Source of the DNA: Micromonospora sp. Llam0
GTDB lineage: Bacteria > Actinomycetota > Actinomycetes > Mycobacteriales > Micromonosporaceae
Direction: 5' to 3'
DNA: 64,000 nucleotides
Assembly: GCF_003751085.1 (NCBI RefSeq)
Contig: NZ_RJJY01000001.1
Coordinates: forward strand, 5,394,001-5,458,000
Below, piece by piece: positions 15,109 through 23,717 of the stretch; the first letter of the stretch is position 1; each line of letters begins with the position of its first letter. Made by a program: the position numbers and the translations under genes. The notes under the pieces are model-generated. The model worked only from the letters and a program-made list of their open reading frames with translations, did not search any database and was not told the DNA's origin.

Positions 15109-18100
15109 GTCGATCATTTCCGCCGGGCTCCTCCCACCCGGCCGGTCAGCCGGCCGGCACCAGCGGTAACGGTAAGCAACCAGCCGACTACGACACCTCC
15201 GAGCTGGACGAGTCGACCGACACCGAACTGGTCACCAGCCCCAGCCACGGCGCGGTCGCCTACTTCCAGGCACCTGCGGCGTCCCGCGGCAGCCGGTCGA
15301 CGCGAACCCCGCCGCCGGCACCACCAGTACCCACCCCCAGAGCCGGCATGAGCGACAACACCGACATCGACTCGCCCTTCCTGGACCTTTTCCCGGGTGC
15401 CGGCCCGGCCGGTGGCCACCAGCCGGGCCGCACGCCACGCACGGCGATCCGGCGCTCGGCTCAACACGACGCGATCGCACCACCGACGCGGCACGAGGCC
15501 ATCGAACCACCCACCCGGCACGACGCGATCGCACCGCCGACCCAGCAGACCGCTATCGGACCGCCCAACCGCCACGGCCCGCAGGGGACCCCAGGCGACG
15601 CGTCAGCCCGGGACACCCCGCCCGCCGGGCCGATCGGCTCGGCGCTGTCCGGTCCCCCTGCCCCGCCGCCCGACCCGCCGGTCCAGCACCGGGCTGCCAC
15701 GCCTACCCCGCGTACCGCCGCCGACCCGGCCCCGACAGCCGAACCGGTCGCACCGCGCGACGGCCAGCCGGTCACCTCGGCGTCCACAGCCCCGCCGGCA
15801 CCGGTCCTGCCGCCACCGCCCGCCGCCACCCGCCGGCCCGGTCCGACCGCGCAACACGTTCGGGGCCGGCCCGACCCAGCACACCCCGCCGAGGCAGCGC
15901 AGCAAGATGGCGCACCAGCGCAGCGCCGGCCATCGGCGACGCCGCACCACACCGCACCCCAGCAGCAGTCCGCACCCGCACCCCAGCAGCGCGCCGCACC
16001 CGCACCGGTGCACCGGCCGCCGCCGGCCGAGGCACCGGTCAGCGACAAGGGCAAGGGCAAGCGTGCCCGTCGGCGGGCCGCCGAAGCCGACCGGCCGGAC
16101 AAGCTGATCAAGCCGGTGCCGATCCGCCCCCCGAAGGTCAAGTTCACCGACCGGGACCCGGCCGCCGAGCTCGCCATCACCGAGATCGCCGGCCATCTCA
16201 CCTTCACCCCGAACACCGTCACCGCCTGGTACTGGCTGCCCGAGGTCCGCTGGGCGTTCCGGCCCGACGCCGAGCGGGAGGTGCTGCTGTCGGCCATCTC
16301 CGAGCAGTACGCCGGCCTGGCCGGATTCCGGCTGCACCTGCGCCGCACCACCCGGCCGTTCCCGGCCGACGAGTGGGCCCGCACCATCGACTCGCTGACC
16401 AGCAACCCGCTGCCCAACGTCGCCGACGCGGTCTCCTGGTCCGACCACCTGGTCGCCGCCCAACGGCACCTGATGGCGGTCAACCACGCCGAAGGACAGA
16501 CCTACCTGGGCATCACCTTCGCCCGCCGGTCGCTCGGCGACTCACTGTCTGAACGGGTGCTGCGGCTGTTCGGCCGCGGCGTCGCCGAGAGCGAACGCCG
16601 TCGGCTCGGCCGAATGGTCGAGCAGTTCGACGAGGTGCTGGGTGCCTTCGGCATGCGGGGTCGACGGGTCACCGCCGGCGAACTCGAATGGCTGCTCTAC
16701 CGGTCGGTCGCGCTCTGCATGAACCCGCCGACCATGCTCTCGCCGGTGCGCGACGGCAACTGGGACCGCGGCGACCTGCTCGCCCTCACCGAGCAGGTCG
16801 AGCGCTACCGGACCCCGTACGGCTCGACGCTCAAGCTGGTCAACCGGATGACCGGCGAGGAGCGGCACGTCGCGGTGCTGGCGGTCGGCCGGATGGAGCC
16901 GTTGGAGATCCCGGAACGCCACGAGCCGTGGATGCACTTCCACGAACGGCTGCCGTGGCCGATGGAGATCTCCTCCCGGATCGATCTGCTCGGGCCGGCC
17001 GACTCGTTCCGTAACCTGGAGCACCGGCTCCGGATGATCCGCTCCCAGCAACTGGACTACGCCGAGCACGGCATCGACGCCCCGCCGGAGCTGGAGCGGC
17101 TCGCCAAGCGGGCCCTGCACATCGGTGACGAGATGACCACCGGTCTGCCGGTCGAGTCGGCCCGCGCGCACGGCTGGCACCGGGTCGCCGTCGGCGGCCG
17201 GACCCGCGAAGAGTGTCTGGAACGGGCCCGCCGGCTGATCCAGCTCTACTCCCGGGAGATGCGGATCTCGCTGCAGCATCCGAAGAACCAGGACTGGCTG
17301 GCCCGGGAGTTCATCCCCGGTGAGCCGGTGGCGAACACCGGATACATCCGGCGGATGCCGGTCAACCTGCTGGCCGCCGCGCTGCCGCAGGCCGCGTCGA
17401 CGGTCGGCGACCGGCGCGGCGACCTGATCGGGCGGACCGCCGGCACCTGCCGCCGTCCGGTCTTCCTGGACCTGCACTTCCCGATGGAGGTCCGGGAACG
17501 CTCCGGGCTCGCCGTCTTCGTCGCCGAGCCGGGCGGCGGCAAGTCGACCCTGCTCGGCGCCCTCGGCTACCTGGCCGCCCGACGCGGCGTGCAGGTCACC
17601 CTGCTCGACCCGTCCGGCCCGCTGGCCCGGCTCTGCGCCATGCCGGAGCTACGGCCGTACTCACGGGTGCTCAACCTGACCGGTTCCGAGCAGGGCACCC
17701 TGGCGCCGTACTCGCTCATCCCGACGCCGGTCCGCGGCGAGTTCGCCGCCGGGGCCGCCGGCGACCGCGAGTACGAGATCTCCGTGTCGAACGCGCGAGC
17801 CGAACGCCGGATGCTGGTCCAGGACATCTGCATGATGCTGGTGCCGCCGCAGGTGGCCCGGGAGTCGTCGACGGCCACCCTGCTGCGGCACGCGGTCCGC
17901 CAGGTGCCCGCCGAGGAGACCTCCACCCTGGACGACGTGGTCGCCTGCCTCAACGGGCTCGACGACGACGGCCGTGAGCTGGCCAACCTGCTGCTGGACA
18001 CCGCCGAGATGCCGCTGGCCCTGCTTTTCTTCGGCTCACCGGAGCCGGGCCTGCTCGGTGCCGACGCCGCGCTGACCGTGATCACCATGGCCGGCCTGCG

Positions 18101-18695
18101 GCTACCCGACCTGAAGATCGAACGCGAGTACTGGTCGGCCGAGGAGGCGTTGGCGCTGCCGATGCTGCACACCGCCCACCGGTTGGCGGTACGCCGCTGC
18201 TACGGCGGCTCGATGGGGTCGCGCAAACTCGTCGGCCTCGACGAGGCGCACTTCATGGAGGGCTGGCGCTCCGGCCGGTCCTTCCTGGTCCGGCTGGCCC
18301 GCGACTCCCGCAAGTGGAACCTCGCCGCGCTGGTCTCGTCGCAGAATCCACGGGACATCCTCGGGCTGGACGTGCAGAACCTGGTCTCCACCGTCTTCGT
18401 CGGCCGGATCGCCGAGGACGAGGAGATCGCCGCCGAAGCACTGCGGCTGCTGCGCGTCCCGGTCGACGACGGTTACGAGGCGACCCTCGCCTCGTTGTCC
18501 AGCGTAGACAGCTCTTCGGCGAGCCGGCTGGGCTTCCGGGAGTTCATCATGCGCGACGTGGACGGTCGGGTGCAGAAGGTCCGGGTGGACGTCTCGTACG
18601 TGGACGGACTGCTCGACCATCTGGACACCACACCCGGTACGCCGCAGGCGGCACCCGCCGGTCTGCCGACCGCGCTCAGTGACCTGGAGGTGTGA
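15105..18695 (+). CDS. VirB4/TraC-type secretion ATPase with long proline-rich N-terminus
   Basis: A 1,196-residue ATPase that would energise a type IV secretion channel. Residues 1 to about 330 are Pro/Ala-rich and disordered, with four 9-residue repeats (HDAIAPPTR-like). Residues about 345-790 resemble the VirB4/SCO6880-type N-domain. Then follow Walker A EPGGGKST (Lys813) and Walker B LVGLDEAH (Asp1046-Glu1047), with SSQNPRDI as a sensor-like motif. The C-terminal RecA/HerA-like core is intact, so it should hydrolyse ATP. It overlaps the preceding small frame by ATGA, and the next gene begins 1 bp after its stop. No TraG/VirD4 partner is in view. Confidence 0.85.
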   Translation: MSRSFPPGSSHPAGQPAGTSGNGKQPADYDTSELDESTDTELVTSPSHGAVAYFQAPAASRGSRSTRTPPPAPPVPTPRAGMSDNTDIDSPFLDLFPGAGPAGGHQPGRTPRTAIRRSAQHDAIAPPTRHEAIEPPTRHDAIAPPTQQTAIGPPNRHGPQGTPGDASARDTPPAGPIGSALSGPPAPPPDPPVQHRAATPTPRTAADPAPTAEPVAPRDGQPVTSASTAPPAPVLPPPPAATRRPGPTAQHVRGRPDPAHPAEAAQQDGAPAQRRPSATPHHTAPQQQSAPAPQQRAAPAPVHRPPPAEAPVSDKGKGKRARRRAAEADRPDKLIKPVPIRPPKVKFTDRDPAAELAITEIAGHLTFTPNTVTAWYWLPEVRWAFRPDAEREVLLSAISEQYAGLAGFRLHLRRTTRPFPADEWARTIDSLTSNPLPNVADAVSWSDHLVAAQRHLMAVNHAEGQTYLGITFARRSLGDSLSERVLRLFGRGVAESERRRLGRMVEQFDEVLGAFGMRGRRVTAGELEWLLYRSVALCMNPPTMLSPVRDGNWDRGDLLALTEQVERYRTPYGSTLKLVNRMTGEERHVAVLAVGRMEPLEIPERHEPWMHFHERLPWPMEISSRIDLLGPADSFRNLEHRLRMIRSQQLDYAEHGIDAPPELERLAKRALHIGDEMTTGLPVESARAHGWHRVAVGGRTREECLERARRLIQLYSREMRISLQHPKNQDWLAREFIPGEPVANTGYIRRMPVNLLAAALPQAASTVGDRRGDLIGRTAGTCRRPVFLDLHFPMEVRERSGLAVFVAEPGGGKSTLLGALGYLAARRGVQVTLLDPSGPLARLCAMPELRPYSRVLNLTGSEQGTLAPYSLIPTPVRGEFAAGAAGDREYEISVSNARAERRMLVQDICMMLVPPQVARESSTATLLRHAVRQVPAEETSTLDDVVACLNGLDDDGRELANLLLDTAEMPLALLFFGSPEPGLLGADAALTVITMAGLRLPDLKIEREYWSAEEALALPMLHTAHRLAVRRCYGGSMGSRKLVGLDEAHFMEGWRSGRSFLVRLARDSRKWNLAALVSSQNPRDILGLDVQNLVSTVFVGRIAEDEEIAAEALRLLRVPVDDGYEATLASLSSVDSSSASRLGFREFIMRDVDGRVQKVRVDVSYVDGLLDHLDTTPGTPQAAPAGLPTALSDLEV
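15465..15572 (+). repeat. Four 27-bp repeats coding HDAIAPPTR-like units
   Basis: Within the proline-rich N-terminus of the VirB4-like protein, four consecutive 9-residue units (HDAIAPPTR, HEAIEPPTR, HDAIAPPTQ, QTAIGPPNR) are encoded by diverged 27-bp repeats. The AI-x-PP core is constant. Confidence 0.8.
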
Positions 18696-18696
18696 C

Positions 18697-20613
18697 GTGG
18701 CGAGGACCGCGACCCGGTGCACCGCGCTCCTGCTCGCCGTCCTGACAGCCGCCGTGGCGAGCATCTCCTGGCCGGTACTCGGCGCGGCCGCTCCGGCCCA
18801 GGCCGCCCCGGTCGCGCCGGTTGCCCTGCCCGCCCAGGCACCGGCCGACCTGTGTCCGGTCGAGGCCTGGCAGGCCGACTTCCGGGCCTGTCTGGACCGA
18901 CTGCAGGACGTCAGCTCGGCCCGCGCGCAGTGCCTCGACCCGCCGGCACCGAGCGCCCCCGACTCCGGCTTCGGCGGTTGGTTCGCCACCCAGCCGGAGA
19001 CCTCCGAGGGTGCCATCGGCCACTACACCAACTACGGGTACGCCGGCTACCGGTTCCCGACGTACGACCTCAACGGTGGGTGCGCCTCCTCGGTGGTGAA
19101 CGCCGACGTCGGCGTGTTCAACGGGGTCGCCAACCTGGAGATGATGGTCGCCACCGCGATCGTCGGCGCGTCCAACGCGATCCGGGAACGGGCCTGGGAC
19201 CCGGGGACCATGTACGCCTGGGCCGACCCGCTGGTGGCGCAGGCGACCACCGCGATCTACGACGAGGTCTTCACCGTCTTCGGGCTGATCACCCTCTGCG
19301 TGGTCGGCCTCTACCTGATCTGGCGGTCACGTCAGTCGGACATGAGCAACATGATCACGACGGCCGGCTGGGCAGTCCTGATCATGGTGGTGGTGACCGC
19401 GATCGCCGCTTGGCCGGTCCGCTCGGCGAACCTGGCGGACGAGGCGCTGACCAGCACGTTGGGCGTGGTCCACGAGGCCGTCGGCCCGCGTGCCGTCGAG
19501 GTGACACCGGAGGAGTGCCCGTACCCCGACCCGCAACAGTGTGAGGATCTGCGTCCACCGGCCGTCCGGGCCAGCGACACGACCACGTCGTCGATGCTCT
19601 ACCGGAACTGGCTGCGCGGCGTGCTCGGCTCGGCGGACAGCGACACCGCCAAGAAGTACGGCCCGGTGCTCTACGACGCCCAGGCGTTCACCTGGTCGGA
19701 GATCGAGGAGATCCGGGCCGATCCGGCGCTGCGGGAACCGATCATCGAGGCCAAGAACCAGCAGTGGATGAAGGTCGCCGAGCAGATCCGCACCGAGGAT
19801 CCGGAGGCGTACGAGCATCTGCAGGGCATCCGGGAGATGGACCGGGTCGGCACCGGACTGATCGCGATCTTCGCGGCGGCCATGTTCGCCATGTTCGACC
19901 TCGCCGCGTCGCTGCTCGTCCTGCTCGGATTCCTGCTGTTCCGCTGGGCGGTCGTCGCCGCGCCGATCCTCGGGACCATCGGTTTGCTCCGGCCGGCCGG
20001 CGCGGGCATGCGTCGACTCGGCAACGCGGTCGTCGCCGCCGTCTTCAACATCGCGATCTTCGGCACCGGGGCGGCCGTCTACCTGTTCGCCGTCGACCTG
20101 ATCATGAGCACGCCCACCCTGCCGGGCTGGCTGCAGGTGGTACTGATCTGGCTCTGCGGCATGGTCGGCTGGCTGCTGCTGCGTCCGTACCGACGGATCA
20201 CCGATCTGGGCGGCCGGGACGGTGGCGGCAGTTCGTGGCACCTGCGGTACTTCCGGGAAACCCGGGAGACCCGCGAGCCCGAACAGGTCGTGATCAAGTC
20301 CAGGGACGGACGGGACCAGACCGTCGTCAAGCAGACCGTGGTGCGGCCGGAGGCCCGGTTGGAGGATCCCAGCAGCGACAAACCCACCGGCGGTGCCGGA
20401 CCGGCCAGGGAACGACCGGACAGCCGGGAGGACGGCTCCGAGTCCACCGCCCAGCCCGGGTCGGCCCGACCACCGGGTCGCCCCCGTCGCGCGTCGACGT
20501 GGACCGCGCCCGACGTCCCGGCCGAAGAGCATCAGTACGCCGTCTACCGGCCCGACAGCAGCCGCAAACCCGACGAGGCGCCGAAGCCGCGCATCCGTAC
20601 CGAAGCTCGGTGA
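18697..20613 (+). CDS. VirB6/TrbL-like polytopic membrane protein
   Basis: A 638-residue protein with a cleavable-looking signal peptide (TALLLAVLTAAVASISWPVLGAAAPAQA), a Cys-containing extracellular domain (about 45-200), and six or so membrane helices between residues 200 and 490. A hydrophilic, charged cytoplasmic tail follows with VVIKSRDGRDQTVVKQTV. This matches the VirB6/TrbL pore-lining component of type IV systems, and its place after VirB4 agrees. The GTG 2 bp after the VirB4-like stop is taken as start because it gives a clean signal peptide. Confidence 0.7.
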   Translation: MARTATRCTALLLAVLTAAVASISWPVLGAAAPAQAAPVAPVALPAQAPADLCPVEAWQADFRACLDRLQDVSSARAQCLDPPAPSAPDSGFGGWFATQPETSEGAIGHYTNYGYAGYRFPTYDLNGGCASSVVNADVGVFNGVANLEMMVATAIVGASNAIRERAWDPGTMYAWADPLVAQATTAIYDEVFTVFGLITLCVVGLYLIWRSRQSDMSNMITTAGWAVLIMVVVTAIAAWPVRSANLADEALTSTLGVVHEAVGPRAVEVTPEECPYPDPQQCEDLRPPAVRASDTTTSSMLYRNWLRGVLGSADSDTAKKYGPVLYDAQAFTWSEIEEIRADPALREPIIEAKNQQWMKVAEQIRTEDPEAYEHLQGIREMDRVGTGLIAIFAAAMFAMFDLAASLLVLLGFLLFRWAVVAAPILGTIGLLRPAGAGMRRLGNAVVAAVFNIAIFGTGAAVYLFAVDLIMSTPTLPGWLQVVLIWLCGMVGWLLLRPYRRITDLGGRDGGGSSWHLRYFRETRETREPEQVVIKSRDGRDQTVVKQTVVRPEARLEDPSSDKPTGGAGPARERPDSREDGSESTAQPGSARPPGRPRRASTWTAPDVPAEEHQYAVYRPDSSRKPDEAPKPRIRTEAR

Positions 20614-20619
20614 CCCGGA

Positions 20620-21168
20620 ATGCGTACCGTCATCGCCTTTCTGACCCGGTTCCTCTTCCGGTCCCGGGTCGGGCTGGCGGTCGTGCTGCTCGTCGTCGTG
20701 GTCAGCGTGGTCGGCGTCGGTCAGGTCGTCGGCCGCGATGACGGGACCAACGGGCCACTGCTCGGTGCACCCGGACCACAACCGGCGTTGACCATCGACC
20801 CGACCGCCGGTGACGACGGAATCCGGTCGGTGGCACCCGCCCCTGACCCGGTGACCAGCCCCGGTGCCGCAGATCCGCCGACGGTCGCCGTCGCGTTCGC
20901 GACCGCCTGGCTCGACCGTGGCCTCGACGCCGAGCAGTGGCACGCCGGACTGCGTCCGTACGCCACCGAGGAACTGGCCGAGAAGCTGGTCGGCGTCGAT
21001 CCGGTGGCGGTGCCGGCCGAGCGGCTGACCGGTGAACCGGCGGTCATCCCGTACGCGACGAATCTGGTCGAGGTGGTGATCGAGGTGGATTCCGGTACGT
21101 TGCGGCTACGGTTGACCGGCCCCGACGGACAGTGGCTGGTCGACGGCATCGACTGGGTGCGGGCATGA
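20620..21168 (+). CDS. Single-pass membrane protein, VirB8/TcpC-like candidate
   Basis: A 182-residue protein with one N-terminal helix (VGLAVVLLVVVVSVVGVGQVV) and an extracellular domain beginning near residue 85 (VAVAFATAWLDRGLDAEQWHAGLRPYA). This looks like the NTF2-like fold of VirB8 and TcpC. Assignment rests on topology and on its place in the operon; there is no diagnostic motif. Confidence 0.55.
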   Translation: MRTVIAFLTRFLFRSRVGLAVVLLVVVVSVVGVGQVVGRDDGTNGPLLGAPGPQPALTIDPTAGDDGIRSVAPAPDPVTSPGAADPPTVAVAFATAWLDRGLDAEQWHAGLRPYATEELAEKLVGVDPVAVPAERLTGEPAVIPYATNLVEVVIEVDSGTLRLRLTGPDGQWLVDGIDWVRA

Positions 21169-22292
21169 GCGACAGCCCCGGCATGCGGACCCGCGCCGCC
21201 CGGCACGTCGCCCTGACCGTGGCGCTGACCGCGACGCTGGTGCTGCTCTGCTGCACCGGCGGGATCGGTGCGGTGCTGTTCAGCGACGACGAGCCGGACT
21301 CGGCGCTGTTCGCCGCCTTCGGCTGTGGCCAGGACGGCCCGGTCGACCCCGACGAGGCGCCCCGGGTCGGGCCGTACGGGCCGGACCAGGTCGCCAACGC
21401 GGCGGTGATCATCAACGTCGGTGCGGAGTTGTCGGTGTCACCGCGCGGCTGGGTGGTCGCGGTGGCCACCGCCATGCAGGAGTCGGCACTGCGGAACCTG
21501 GGACACCTCGGCGACCGCAACGACCACGACTCGGTCGGACTGTTCCAGCAGCGTCCCAGCCAGGGCTGGGGCACCCCGGAACAGCTGCAGGATCCGGCGT
21601 ACTCCTCGCAGAAGTTCTACCAGAAGCTGCTCACCATCGACGGTTGGGAGACGATGGCGCTGACCGACGCCGCGCAGCGGGTGCAGGTCAGCGCCTTCCC
21701 GGACGCGTACGCCAAGCACGAACCGCTGGCGACCCGGATCGTCAACATCCTCACCGGCGGCGCGGCCCGCGCGGTCGCCGGCCCGGACGGGCTGCTGCGC
21801 TGTGCCGCCGACGGCGAGGTCGCCGCCTCGGGTTGGACCCGGCCGGTTCCGGGCAACGTCGGGTCCGGCTTCCGGACCAACTCCCGGCCCGGGCACAACG
21901 GCGTGGACATCGCCCAGCCGAAGGGCACCCTGATCCGGGCCGCCTCGGCCGGCCGCGTCATCGTCTCCCGGTGCGACCCGGACCAGTACGGCCGCCTCGA
22001 CTGCGACGTGGACGGCTCCCCCAGCAAAGGTGGCTGCGGCTGGTTCGTCGACATCCTGCACGCCGACCAGGTGATCACGAGATACTGTCACATGGTGAAG
22101 CGGCCGGAAGTCGGCGAAGGTGACCTGGTCGACGCCGGACAGGTGATCGGCGAGGTCGGCTCCAGCGGCAACTCGTCCGGCCCGCACCTGCACTACGAGA
22201 TCCACCTCAACGGAGACCGCAGCAGCCGCGGAGCCGTCGACCCGGTGCCGTTCATGCGGGAGCGGGGCGCGCCGCTCGGCGAGAGTGGCTGA
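21165..22292 (+). CDS. Bifunctional cell-wall hydrolase: lytic transglycosylase-like plus M23 peptidase
   Basis: A 375-residue secreted or membrane-tethered enzyme. One N-terminal helix is followed by a goose-lysozyme/transglycosylase-like domain (VAVATAMQESALRNL with the catalytic-type Glu, DSVGLFQQRPSQGWGT) and an M23 metallopeptidase domain with zinc motifs HNGVD and HLHYEI. Proteins joining these two activities (VirB1-like, as in Gram-positive conjugation systems) open peptidoglycan for the secretion channel. It starts by ATGA overlap with the VirB8-like gene. The lysozyme part lacks an obvious second acidic residue, which is normal for transglycosylases. Confidence 0.85.
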   Translation: MSDSPGMRTRAARHVALTVALTATLVLLCCTGGIGAVLFSDDEPDSALFAAFGCGQDGPVDPDEAPRVGPYGPDQVANAAVIINVGAELSVSPRGWVVAVATAMQESALRNLGHLGDRNDHDSVGLFQQRPSQGWGTPEQLQDPAYSSQKFYQKLLTIDGWETMALTDAAQRVQVSAFPDAYAKHEPLATRIVNILTGGAARAVAGPDGLLRCAADGEVAASGWTRPVPGNVGSGFRTNSRPGHNGVDIAQPKGTLIRAASAGRVIVSRCDPDQYGRLDCDVDGSPSKGGCGWFVDILHADQVITRYCHMVKRPEVGEGDLVDAGQVIGEVGSSGNSSGPHLHYEIHLNGDRSSRGAVDPVPFMRERGAPLGESG

Positions 22293-22311
22293 CCGACCGG
22301 AGGAAGCTGCG

Positions 22312-22914
22312 TTGACCCGGGACCCGATGCCGGACCCGTTCGCGGACCAGCCGGACTGGGCGCCTCGACCGCCGCGACCGACTGCGCTGGTGCCGGCCGC
22401 CGTCGCAGCCACGTTACGCGGCCGGCGGGTCTGGGTCGGCCTGCCGGGCACCGGATGGCGCGGCGACCTGCGCGGCGACGAAAAGGTCGTCCAGCGCAGC
22501 CGCACCTACGTGCCGGTGCTGCCGGAACAGGAGTGGTACCGGGCCGAATCGGAGGGGGTGGAGGTGTTCGCCCCCCTGATACCGGCCGACCGGGTCTGGG
22601 TCGAGCAGCCGGACGACACCCTGACCGGCCCGGAGCGGGGCGACGTGCTGTCCCGGCTCGTGTCGCTGGATGCCCCGGCACCCCGTTTTCCGGTGCCGGT
22701 GGTCGACGCGGGGCCGCTGGTCGGCCGACGGCTGGTGCACATGGACGACGGTCAGGAGCGCCGCGACCTGCGCGCGGTGACCGAGTTGCACTCCGGCGCC
22801 GATGGGGACATCTGTGTCCGGGCGGCCACCGAGCTGGCCTGGTACCGGTGGGTGTGGACGGGTCAGCCGCCGGAGACGATCGAACTGCCGGTCCATCTGG
22901 TCTGGGTGGAGTGA
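22312..22914 (+). CDS. Unknown protein at the end of the VirB-like operon
   Basis: A 200-residue soluble protein, rich in Val, Trp, Arg and Pro, with no signal peptide or membrane helix and no recognised domain. The TTG start is chosen because GGAGG (22,299-22,303) lies 8 nt before it. An earlier GTG would overlap the hydrolase gene but has no ribosome site. Operon position suggests a cytoplasmic accessory factor of the secretion system (inference only). Confidence 0.65.
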   Translation: MTRDPMPDPFADQPDWAPRPPRPTALVPAAVAATLRGRRVWVGLPGTGWRGDLRGDEKVVQRSRTYVPVLPEQEWYRAESEGVEVFAPLIPADRVWVEQPDDTLTGPERGDVLSRLVSLDAPAPRFPVPVVDAGPLVGRRLVHMDDGQERRDLRAVTELHSGADGDICVRAATELAWYRWVWTGQPPETIELPVHLVWVE

Positions 22915-22917
22915 CGT

Positions 22918-22931
22918 CGGCAGCCTTGCCG
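22918..22931. terminator. Weak hairpin between convergent genes
   Basis: cggca-gcct-tgccg, a 5-bp GC stem just past the stop of the last VirB-operon gene and before the convergent NTF2-like gene. It could end transcription; there is no T-run. Confidence 0.3.
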
Positions 22932-22954
22932 GCGAGCCCGAGGCGGTCGAGCGC

Positions 22955-23503
22955 TCAGCTCGTCTGTTCGGCCCCGCACACCCGCCAACCACCCTGGTCG
23001 ACCACGCGGAACCGCCAGTCGGCAGTTGTGGCGAACATCCGGCCGTTGAGCGTGGCCGTCTGTCGTACGGTCGCCGACACCACCGCCGAGCTCTCCGACT
23101 CGGACACCAGCGCGACCGACTGGACCCGCACGATGACCGCGCTGCCTCGTTCCTCGCTGGCACCGATCTGCTCCCGCAGCCGTTGGACGGCCGACAGATC
23201 CGGGTCGGCGCAGGTGAAACCGTCGGCCTGGAGGTCGTCGCGGGCCGACAGGTAGGCCACGAGGTAGCCACGGACCGCCGATTCGGGGGTGCCCCGGTCG
23301 GGGGTGGTGACGCTCGTGTAGAAGACGAACGCGACACCGACGCCACCGAGGCAGAGCAGCGCGGTGATCCCGGCGGCCAGCACCAGCGCCAGGCGTAGCC
23401 GGCGGCCGGGTGGCACCACGGGCGGCGCTCCGACGCCGGGAGCGGTCCGCTGCCGGGGCACCCGTCCGCGGCGTACGGGTGCCGCCGGCCGGGTCTGCTC
23501 CAC
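22955..23503 (-). CDS. Single-pass membrane protein with extracellular NTF2/DUF4878-like domain
   Basis: A 182-residue protein: basic, Pro-rich cytoplasmic N-terminus, one helix (LALVLAAGITALLCLGGVGVAFVFY) and an outer domain (ESAVRGYLVAYLSARDDLQADGFTC to WRFRVVDQGGWRVC) with two Cys likely paired. Its architecture and ending match a second gene at 61.3 kb, suggesting paralogues. Function unknown; such proteins are often envelope accessory factors. Confidence 0.75.
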   Translation of the reverse strand: MEQTRPAAPVRRGRVPRQRTAPGVGAPPVVPPGRRLRLALVLAAGITALLCLGGVGVAFVFYTSVTTPDRGTPESAVRGYLVAYLSARDDLQADGFTCADPDLSAVQRLREQIGASEERGSAVIVRVQSVALVSESESSAVVSATVRQTATLNGRMFATTADWRFRVVDQGGWRVCGAEQTS

Positions 23504-23717
23504 CCTTCGACAGTATCCGTCGCGAACGTGAGACTGAATAGCCGGTTCGAGTCCTCATTGGTCGCATATCCGGCGAAGCACCCTGACGAGTACTGATCAG
23601 GCGGGAAACGTCGGTCACCCCGCATCCGGTTGCGGACCGGCTGGGATACCGTCTCAGGTCTGAACTCAACCGGCGCCCGCGAACGGGCTGCCGTACAGCG
23701 GTAGGCAGGTGGTCGAC
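23504..23717. promoter_or_regulatory. Divergent region between the NTF2-like gene and the pseudo-FtsK gene
   Basis: A 214-bp gap with lower GC than the genes around it (about 23,525-23,620). It must contain two promoters. The ribosome site of the rightward gene is probably ggcaggtgg at 23,704-23,712. Confidence 0.4.

Noticed and set aside
14336..22914. Module as an integrated conjugative element
   Set aside because: No integrase, relaxase, coupling protein, tRNA attachment site or flanking repeats, and codon use equals the neighbours.
23530..23570. tRNA-like ggttcgagtcc (T-loop-like) word in the divergent region
   Set aside because: The flanking bases do not pair into a T-arm, and no anticodon or D-arm is present upstream. 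Might be a remnant, but cannot be supported.
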